The position numbers and the translations under genes were made by a program. DNA of 64,000 nucleotides from Polytrichum commune (taxonomy: Eukaryota > Streptophyta > Polytrichopsida > Polytrichales > Polytrichaceae): contig OX485806.1 of assembly GCA_950295325.1 (NCBI GenBank), forward strand, positions 30,320,001 to 30,384,000, in the 5' to 3' direction. The notes under the pieces were generated by a model that searched no databases, was not told the origin of the DNA, and saw only the letters and a list, made by a program, of their open reading frames with translations. This document shows positions 56,078-64,000 of this stretch, one piece after another (position 1 is the first letter of the stretch; the number at the start of each line of letters is the position of its first letter).

Positions 56078-59000
56078 ATGAGGTTAAATCTCGGGGCGCG
56101 GTTGCGTCCCCTGCTCAGAAATCTTACATCTCAACAGCGATTTGTACCTCGATGTGTGACGTTGGCAACAAGTTTTCGTTTAAGAAATGACTGCAACGAC
56201 GAAATTGGTATGTCGAAGATTTCATGTTCAATGGCTCAGTAGGGTTCGAATCTCATCTGGTTTTCGGATTCAGGGTTTTAGGGTATAGGGTTTAAGGGTT
56301 TGGGAATGGGTACAGGGTTTAAGGGTTTTGGGAATGGGTATAGGGTGTAAGGGTTTGGGTATGGGTGGAGGGTTTAAGGTTTTGGGAATGGGGTGGGCTT
56401 GAACCCTGGAACTCAAAATTGGATTTTGAAAAGTGGGTTGCAGGGTTTCATGTTTAATGGGTCAGTGGGGTTCCAGAATCTCATCTGGTTTTTGGATTCA
56501 GGGTTTAGGGTTCAAGGTATTGGGAATGGACTGAGGGTTTAAGGTTTTGGGAATGGGTTGAATGTTCAAGGGTTTTGGGAATGGGTTGAAAGTTTAGGGT
56601 TTTGAGAATGGGTTGAAGCCTGGAACTCAAAATTGGTTTTTCAAATCTGGGTTGCAGGTTTTGGATTTGCTAGGGACTTTCAAGTGCGTTGGCGGAGTAC
56701 TGTTAGAGTTGTGGAGCTTGATCAGGGACGAGATGGCAAAATTGTTCGGGAAATTCTACCTGAAGTTCAGCATGCCTCTGTGAATCACACTTTTAAGCAT
56801 GCCTATGGCACTCTTCTGTCCTGCCCAGGTAGGAGTTCATACAAGCCATTTCAGTTCCTAATCATGACTTCCATCAGCACATAATTGTGTATGAAATGGT
56901 GTTCCTGAGCAATTCCGATTGCTTCGGATTTTGATGCTTCCAGTCGATTTGAGAGATATTTAGTTTGATTCTTAAGTGCAAATTGCTCATGAACATTTGG
57001 CTTGAGCTGCAGGGGGGATATCGGCGGATTTAGAAGGGGAACTTGTTTTCATCTCAGATACTTCACAGAACCGTATCATTGTTATGAATGCAGAAGGGAA
57101 AATACTCGATCAAGTAAGTGATCAGGATTGATCTCTCCACCTGGTTTTAATGTATGGTATATGTGAAACTCAGAATTTGGGATCTGTTTACCAAGAAATC
57201 TCTCAGTGGACTGCTTTTAAACTTATTGTTTCAAAGCAAAACAGACAGTTTCTAATGAGTTATCCTTCACCTCAACAGGACTTTTGGTTGGGAGTTGGTT
57301 GTTTTGCATACAAGACATTCCACGATTGGTAAGTAATTGGTGCATGCTTGGAGGTAGTATGGAGGTTTGAACGAAGGGCATTCTATATGAGTGGCATGCC
57401 CAAGAGGTGCTAAAATGAGTTGGCCCTCAATGAACTGAAATAGATTGTGCTTCACTCAAATTCAAGCACTTCCTCTAAGCATGCACCGCAATTGAAAGAG
57501 TCATTGATTTTCTATGCAAAACAACCAACAGGAAATCATAGGGACCAACTCCCAATGAAAAGTCCCATTGAGTTAAAGGATAACTCTATTGTCAAGGACT
57601 TGTGTTTGAAGTACTTCTATATTCTTGGTTCTGTGTCCACTTGACCTGAATTTGTTTGTTGTAATGCAGATTGGCTCCGTATCAGGTTTTGAGGATGGCT
57701 CCTTTGAGTCCGGAAAGCTGCAAAGACCCACCTCTACCATTTACGACCCTGACCGAAGTTGTCTTCTCATTGCTGATACTGAGGTGAATTGTTGGCCTCT
57801 GGTCCACATAGAAGTCTTGTAACCACTTGACAAGGGTAGTAGTATCCAGAGTGTCTGTAATTATATTTTCAATCTTCTTGCATCTGGGTTTGTGGGAATT
57901 AATTCTTTTGATTTGGTGCATGCAGAATCATGCTATACGGAGGGCCAATCTTGTCTCTCGGACATTAGAAACTGTGTATCCGATTCAAGATCTTGAAACT
58001 CCGAGTCTAATGTGGAGGTTGCTTGGAGCATTGGGGTTGAAGGCAAGTTTTCTATCATTTGTCAAGGGAGACAGTGGTAGTGACCAAAAAAATCCAGTCC
58101 ATCCTTGGCACCTTGTCACAAAACATGACGGGCATGTCCTTGCTGCAACAAAGGGGTGAGTCAAGGTTTGTCTCTTACAATCTATCTGCAGCCAAGACTT
58201 TAGATCTGCTTTTGTTGCGCATTGTGATAATTAGTCTAGTCGCCACATATATTTCTGACATTTGGTCTCAATCACTTGAGGCTTAGGCACCCTATGTTGT
58301 TAAGACTTGCATTTTCTGTAGCTTATGTCTAAATCCCAAAACTTCTCAGAGAAATATATCCACATGCTACGATGAAATCATTATAGGCTCCTGCATTCTA
58401 ACACTTGATTCTTCACCAACTTCTGTTGTTGATTTTAAGAGAGAGTTACCCCCTGCCAAAACGATGTTCAAGGCTTTTAAATTAAAGTGTCAAACTCTAT
58501 TCTGCTATCCTACTTGAGATTCTATGTATATTCTGCACACTACACTGATTATCCCAATTAGTGCGTGTTACTATTTGGAGTTACGCAGTGCAATAACGTT
58601 TACTTAGGAGTTCAATTTTCACCAAGAAAAGTTCAATAGGTTGTTTGGATGTTATAGAACATAAGTGACTTTTCTTGGTAAAATATTACATTCTCATCAA
58701 ATAGTTATAGCACTGTGTAACTCCAAATAGTAACACACACTAATTGGGATAATCAGTGTAGTATCTCTTTTCACCATCTATGATAGAGGTTAATTAAAGT
58801 ACAAGAGTCAGAAATAATGCTTTTAATATATCCACCCAGTTGCTCTATTTGATCATGCTTTATGATTGAAATTGGTCATGTCCTTGCCATTTATAGTGTT
58901 AAATAGAATTGCATGGCTTACTCCTCACAAATGGTTGAGCTTGTCAATATCAAAATTGTAGCTGTGTAAGTTGAACCTTAAATGTGTCATGTGACATCAC

Positions 59001-62000
59001 CTTTGCTCTGGGGATAGAGTTTGAACACTTCATCTAATTCCTCACGTGAGATTGGGTACTTCTGGCTTATTGATCTGATTGACATTTTGGCTCATTCAGA
59101 TTTGAAAAGTTGTGGAACATTGATGTCGGCACTGGAGAAGCTGTGGAAGACCCTGAGCAAGGTTCAAATTGATTCCACCATCCTATTCTTAAACATGTTG
59201 AGATGCTAAAAGGTTATAATTGGATTTGTTGTTTATCACAACTACAGACTTTGGGGTTGTGAGATTTTGGACGTGACAACTTTCAACTCGAAGATACCCT
59301 AACCTTCAAAATTATCTGTAGCCAAGTTGTTCCCTGTTGAGTCTGGATGTCAAGACTACACTTGCAAATGCACTTAAATTTAAGATCATAACCAACTATT
59401 CTGCAATCTATGATATTTCAAAAGTGGTGGCAACCTTCTGAAATACCGCTGGAAATTTTTTTGTTAACATTGTAGTTGAATGTGGCCACATATTGCATGA
59501 CTATCATCTATATATAGATCACACCTGTGATAATTTGTGACCTACACCCATGTCAGAGCACATTTCAAAGTAAGGTGAACTGTGAATATCTCAGTTTGAA
59601 ATACACCATATGCTGTGAAAAATTAAAAAATTTAGAGCCCAATGATTGGTTATTCTTGTCTGCCTCCTTCTCTCAAAAGCTCAAGATGAATTAGGTTGTT
59701 CATCTACTGCTTTCAGGTGACCTCCATATTAATAGTGGCCTTTGTCTTAAAAACAGAAACAGATGCCATCTTCAAGAAATTCATGAAATTCAAATTTTCT
59801 GACATTCGAGGCAGTGAATTGGATTGGATGCACGTGCACCAGACACTTATCAACAAGGGTCTGGCTGGTGAGGGTTTCTCCAATCTTGTGTCTCGGGTGA
59901 CAACCTTGAAGCATCAAGTATTTGTTCTAGATTCAGGTGCAGCGAAACTCATTGACCTTCAATCTGAAATGCAATTTGGAGTTGTCTTGAATAATGTGCT
60001 TAGAGTTGGTTTCTGCACATTCAGAATATAGTTAGTGCAATTTCTTGCTTCAATTGAGTCGACATGTCATATTTAGTTTCATGTGTCTGACATTGTTCAG
60101 AATCTCAGGAAGACCTTGGGCTGATAAAATAACTGGGCTAGATATGATGAAAAGAAGGGTAGTAGATCAATTGATGGCAATTGAATATCCATGTGTAATA
60201 GAGTTATCCTTAAAAGTCTTTCAGAAACTCATGTTTTGGTAGGGGGTTTTTGCCCACTTTTGACTATTTATATTGTTAGAGGGTTCAAGTGCTGTTGGAA
60301 TTCCCTATTTTGGTGAATTGAAGCGGAGGTGTTTGACTGGCCATGAAATGGTTAAATAAAAATGGACTCATCAAACTTTAGAGAGCACTATTTTAGGTAC
60401 CTTCAAAAGTTTTCCATGAAACTCCTTTCTAAATAGCTGTTTTTTGGCCAAAGTCGAATGCCTCCCTTCCATTTCACCCAAATTGGGGGTTCTGGCACCA
60501 CTTGAACACTCCTTAAACATGATGAATTTTCAAAAGTGGCGTGAAACTCCCTACCAAAACGTAAGGTTTTGAGGGACTTTTAAGGATAATTCTAAAGATA
60601 ACTCAAATGAATTTCCAAGTTGCACTGGATATATATTCTACTACATGATCATGGATATCTTATATTTATTGAGCTGACACTCTTAAGTAAATTTGCAAGT
60701 GTCAACAGAGATGCACCAACTTTTGAAGATGGACTTGAGCACAGGAAAAATATCTACAATGGAGCTTTCAAACCTTGGCCTTCTTGGATTCCCAGCACAG
60801 CGTTCATCTCCAGTCAACTTTCCAATCTCAAGCAGGTTTTTTTACTCATCACCAAATTAGAAATCCTCTACAGATGTTGGTGGACAGGCCATCGATCATG
60901 TGAAATCCTAGGGTCCATAATTCATGTTCACATGTGTTATTTTTCTAAGCTACAAGGTCCAATCAAAACATGAAAAGGGGTTCTGGTCAAGGAAGAAAGG
61001 AGTGGAAGTTAGAAACGGGATGCAAAGGGAAAGGCAGTAGAACTTATGTACAATATTTGAAGTAGTGAAAGTCAATGTAGACAAGTGTTGAAGATTTGAT
61101 TGTCTGTCAAACCTATTGATATGGTGCCATGTCATGCTTTACCTTGTATTTTGTGCAGCCTGAGCTCCACTAGGGCACTGGAAGGACTTGAAGACAAGAA
61201 TCGACCTGAAGTGCCTGATGTTACATTCCAAGTTCGACCAGGTATGATGACATGTCAAGTCAGTGTGATATAAATAGGTTTCTCTGTGAAGTGTTGAGAG
61301 TAACTCCTATGGTCACTGTAAAATGATGTTCTTAATGATCCAGCTTTCAAGGGTTTTTGGAGCCAATGTTGCCTGCTCATTTCACACATAAAATCCATAT
61401 ATATCATAAATCTTCATTATGTACAGATTTCTGAGAGAGACGACCCTCTAAAGTTCTTTGACTCTCAATTCTCACGGATGGGAAGTGGTGTAAAGGTTCG
61501 CCTCTGTTTCAATGACTGGTGGGATTTGAAAAGCACTTAAGCTTGTGGGTGGGATGAGCATGTGGTCTTGCCTCAAAAAACCCTTGAAAGTCAATTTTGA
61601 GAGAATTAATTTTCATAAACCATAGGAACTACTTTGAGGTAACTCCTCTTAGCTTCAAAGTTCAATCCTCTTTACGGCATGTTGTATGATAGTGGGCTAT
61701 GTGTTGGGGGGTCTACAGGTAGGTGTTTGATATGTGTGGATGTGGCTTTGCCTAGAGGAACCATTCTTGCAGAACCAGTCACAGACGAGTGCTTATGGCG
61801 CCAAGGTAGAGGCAGTCTGGTGGAGCTGTCAATCTTTGGTGGCAAGCTAACTGAACAAACGGTAACATTGTCTGTTGTACCTTAAACAAGAAAGTGTAGT
61901 AGAGCCTATTTGTACAGTTGTTCTTAATACTCTTCTCTCACTACAATATTATGATGCTATAGCAATCTGTGGGCTGGTGATTATCTTAGGCAGGACCAGA

Positions 62001-62754
62001 AATGGTTTCAATCTTATTGCAGAAAATGACATGTTGACATACAACAAAATCAAATTTGCAGGTCTCTGCCGCCCAGCAATATCTGGATGACCTTCACAGC
62101 CTGGAAGAGTCACAGGCAAGTATTGTGGAAGAAACTATGGAAGAGTATTTACCGGTTCCAAAACAGTCACCAAGTGGGCTGCCTTTCTATTCCAATGTTG
62201 ACATTAGTCTTGGCACTGGAGAGGTAATTCCATCTCTTTTGAAACTTTTGTAGGCAATTGAACGTCCACATATGAACTCTTCCTACTACCATTTGAGTGG
62301 AATTTGTGAGCAATATAGAGAAGAAAATGTGAGCTTTAATGAAGTAAAATGTGCACTTCTCTAGACTTTCAATACCTTTGCTTGTTCATATGATTAATTT
62401 ATTGACAGAAAAGTATATTTATTGACAGGATAGTATATTTGTTGATGAAAGGCTCAAAACATTCACTCATGGTTTTGATAGGTGCTACTTGATGCTGTTG
62501 TTTACTTGAAGCGGGATGGCTCAACGAGATATGGACATTCACCTGAAATAATGTGCCACCCCTCAAGTGCATCAGGTTCTTCTCATATTAATAGTGTTTC
62601 TGTTTCTGAGAAGACAAGTCTGGCTCATGCCAAGAAATTGGAAGATTTTGCTGATGGTGCACTTATGGTGAAGCATCTTAACCTACGGGTCAAGTTTGAA
62701 GCTTCAGAAGAGGCCTCCCTGACCAGAATGATTCTATTAGATGTACAGCTGTAA
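56078..62754 (+). CDS. NHL-repeat domain protein, probably organelle-targeted (12 exons)
   Basis: Proposed exons: 56078-56207, 56658-56828, 57013-57113, 57670-57783, 57926-58155, 59100-59161, 59763-59936, 60709-60835, 61159-61241, 61719-61861, 62062-62223, 62482-62754. All introns are GT-AG and the phases join into one frame of about 589 residues. The N terminus (MRLNLGARLRPLLRNLTSQQ) is Arg/Leu/Ser-rich without acids, like a mitochondrial or plastid presequence. Exons 2-5 hold NHL-type beta-propeller repeats: GGISADLEGELVFISDTSQN then RIIVMNAEG, and RPTSTIYDPDRSCLLIADTE then NHAIRRANL. The later part (HPWHLVTKHDGHVLAATKG, CVDVALPRGTILAEPVTDE, CLWRQGRGSL) resembles plant NHL-domain proteins of this length. 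The biochemical role is unknown. Weak points: the exon 6 donor (GTTCAAAT) is poor, the exon 8 acceptor could lie 9 bp upstream (60700), and the 3' end is uncertain. Confidence 0.82.
56220..56657 (+). repeat. Duplicated segment with TTTAGGG-like repeats in intron 1
   Basis: Intron 1 consists almost wholly of two direct copies of about 215-225 bp (about 56220-56447 and 56448-56657). Each starts TTTCATGTT(C/T)AATGG, passes ATCTCATCTGGTTTT and ends CTGGAACTCAAAATTGG...GGGTTGCAG. Within each copy a GGGTTTAAGGGTTTTGGGAATG-like unit (telomere-like TTTAGGG plus GGGAATGGG) is tandemly repeated. The duplication creates a second, upstream candidate splice acceptor (GGGTTGCAG near 56447) identical in context to the one used at 56657. 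Confidence 0.85.
58543..58758. mobile_element. Mariner-like MITE, copy C, within intron 5 of the NHL gene
   Basis: A 216-bp element flanked by TA (58541-58542 and 58759-58760). It has the best-preserved arms of the family: about 55 bp starting CACTGATTATCCCAATTAGT with three mismatches between arms. Inner arms (ACCAAGAAAAGT/ACTTTTCTTGGT) also pair, so a transcript through the intron could fold into a long hairpin. It is related to 381-603 and 3270-3490. Confidence 0.93.
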
Positions 62755-62863
62755 CAATCAACGCTGTAAATTGACCACCATCATCTTGTTTATACACTAA
62801 AATTGTCAAGAATTCTAAGATCATAGACTGGTTATTGCTCAGTATGTCAGAAATGTATTGCAG

Positions 62864-63141
62864 ATTATATGCTTGCAATCCTGGTGGTCTCTACATCACT
62901 GCATCTAATCCCAAGAGCAATGACCCAATCTGTGTGCTGTATCTTAAATTTTTTATATGGTAGGGGTAAGTGGTAAGCCCACCAGTAAGGTTTTCAGGAT
63001 CTGATTCAATTCCAAGGTTTTCATCACGTGTTTCTGAAATTACTGAGAATTTCCATGTCTTGATGTCCATGTGTTTTCTCTCCAGCATTGGATGTTGTGC
63101 TCACGATAAAAGTTGAATTTAGAGACGTTCTGCAGTTCTCT
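62864..63141 (+). other. Candidate alternative 3' exons of the NHL gene
   Basis: If exon 12 is spliced at CT|GTAACA (62750/62751) instead of stopping at TAA, the acceptor TATTGCAG at 62856-62863 continues the frame. It gives LYACNPGGLYITASNPKSND, PICVLYLKFFIW and a stop at 62961-62963. A further segment after CTCTCCAG near 63086 is also open and beta-strand-like (LDVVLTIKVEFRDVLQFST, stop near 63148) but needs a weaker donor. I cannot decide between these ends without transcript evidence. The region is otherwise 3' UTR-like. Confidence 0.4.
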
Positions 63142-63149
63142 ACCTGAAG

Positions 63150-64000
63150 GATGAGATAAAAAAGAATCATCATACTCTGCAAACTGTGCGAATGAACTGA
63201 GAAGTTCCTAAATCACTGAAAGGCAGCATGATGTTGAATGGTGAGGAATGAACTTATTATGTTTCTGACTTGCTTTGGTTGTGCGTGTTGTTAATTGTTT
63301 TGGTAGCTTTGTTGGGATTCTGACATGGAATATGCACTGTGCAATGGACTTGGGTGACCTGTGGCTGGGTTGCACTGAAGGCTTTGTTGTGGTTTCTAAT
63401 CATACTAATTATAGTAAATTCTGTAGGCCACAATTTTGAGCTTATTTCCACTCAGAATTGGGGATAATATTGTGGGTGCACATTATTTACCACCCCACTA
63501 TATTTAACATCAGAGGTCACTTTGTAGGTTGCAATATTTCCATTGGATTGAAAAGAGTGCAGTTTCAAGATATCCAACCTAGGGGAAGGATGTCGGTTTA
63601 AACCAGGGGCAAGGCAAGTGTAACTAGAGTTGCAAACGATTTTCATGCATGGTGGTATATAGAGCTGTCCAAGGTAAATCACACTATACATCTGTCCACA
63701 CTATTTACCAAAATCAATGTAGCTGAAAAGAAATTATGAAGGTCACAGAAAGTTGCTTATGGATGTGACAGGATCTGGTTCCTTTCCAAACCTCAGTCTA
63801 GATCCAGATTACACTACTCTAAATGTCTATGTTTCAGAATGTATAAATCTATAATGAATATATGTTGTCATCCAACAAAAATGGGTACAGTAGTTCTCAT
63901 ACACTAATTTCTAGACAGTCACTAGTGTTGTGATTGATAGCGACTCAGTAGACTAGGATCCTCTAGACTTAAATGGTGTTAAATCACTGTTAAATAAAAT
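63150..64000. other. No further gene recognised
   Basis: Probable 3' flank of the NHL gene. About 63520-63580 (TAGGTTGCAATATTTCCATT) resembles 16506-16560 and is likely a small dispersed repeat. No clear polyadenylation site could be chosen; AATAAA occurs only at the very window end. Confidence 0.4.

Noticed and set aside
56270-56600. Telomere-like TTTAGGG repeats as an interstitial telomere
   Set aside because: Units are irregular and mixed with GGGAATGGG, lie inside an intron duplication, and form no run of perfect telomere units.
60086-60230. Possible extra exon of the NHL gene after TTGTTCAG
   Set aside because: Translation in the required phase reaches a stop at once (LRKTLG then TGA), while direct joining of 59936 to 60709 keeps the frame open.

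Overview
This looks like nuclear DNA of a land plant. Evidence: a spliced multi-exon gene with GT-AG introns, relics of plant-type Ty1-copia and hAT transposons, many MITEs, and TTTAGGG-like repeats in the first intron of the gene. It is gene-poor and AT-rich, with one convincing host gene in 64 kb, as in a larger plant genome. I could not fix the lineage from sequence alone. I saw no rRNA or tRNA gene, no CRISPR array and no prokaryotic operon structure.

Layout. 0-9.6 kb: non-coding, with two copies of a TA-flanked mariner-like MITE, a deleted pogo-like element (7.84-8.51 kb) with repeated subterminal motifs, and a CACTAAAT-ended MITE. 9.6-20.9 kb: an orphan coding-like fragment (10.6 kb), a PIF/Harbinger-type MITE, a short hAT MITE, a 259-bp tandem duplication and a GC-rich inverted-repeat island (18.7-19.1 kb). 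20.9-22.5 kb: a hAT element whose left terminus, with its target site and 90 bp of host flank, has been tandemly amplified to four copies of about 370 bp. 24-36 kb: dense MITEs (three copies of a GGGCCACTTCACAC PIF-type family, a long-TIR Mutator-like MITE, an Emigrant-like MITE, a foldback element), an unidentified one-helix protein pseudogene (28.6-29.0 kb) and a second hAT element (29.9-31.0 kb) with perfect 18-bp TIRs, a perfect 8-bp target duplication and a truncated transposase. 38.9-46.3 kb: two nested, decayed minus-strand Ty1-copia elements. 46.5-47.1 kb: an unidentified broken reading frame. 52.5-55.6 kb: a degenerate satellite-like array with a period of about 190 bp, interrupted by a MITE, running up to the gene. 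56.1-62.8 kb (+): the host gene, twelve exons encoding an NHL-repeat protein of about 589 residues with a probable organelle-targeting N terminus.

Apart from the NHL gene, almost everything recognisable is transposon-derived. The elements are mostly non-autonomous: terminal repeats and target duplications survive, while transposases are reduced to C-terminal pieces or are absent. One MITE also sits inside intron 5 of the NHL gene.
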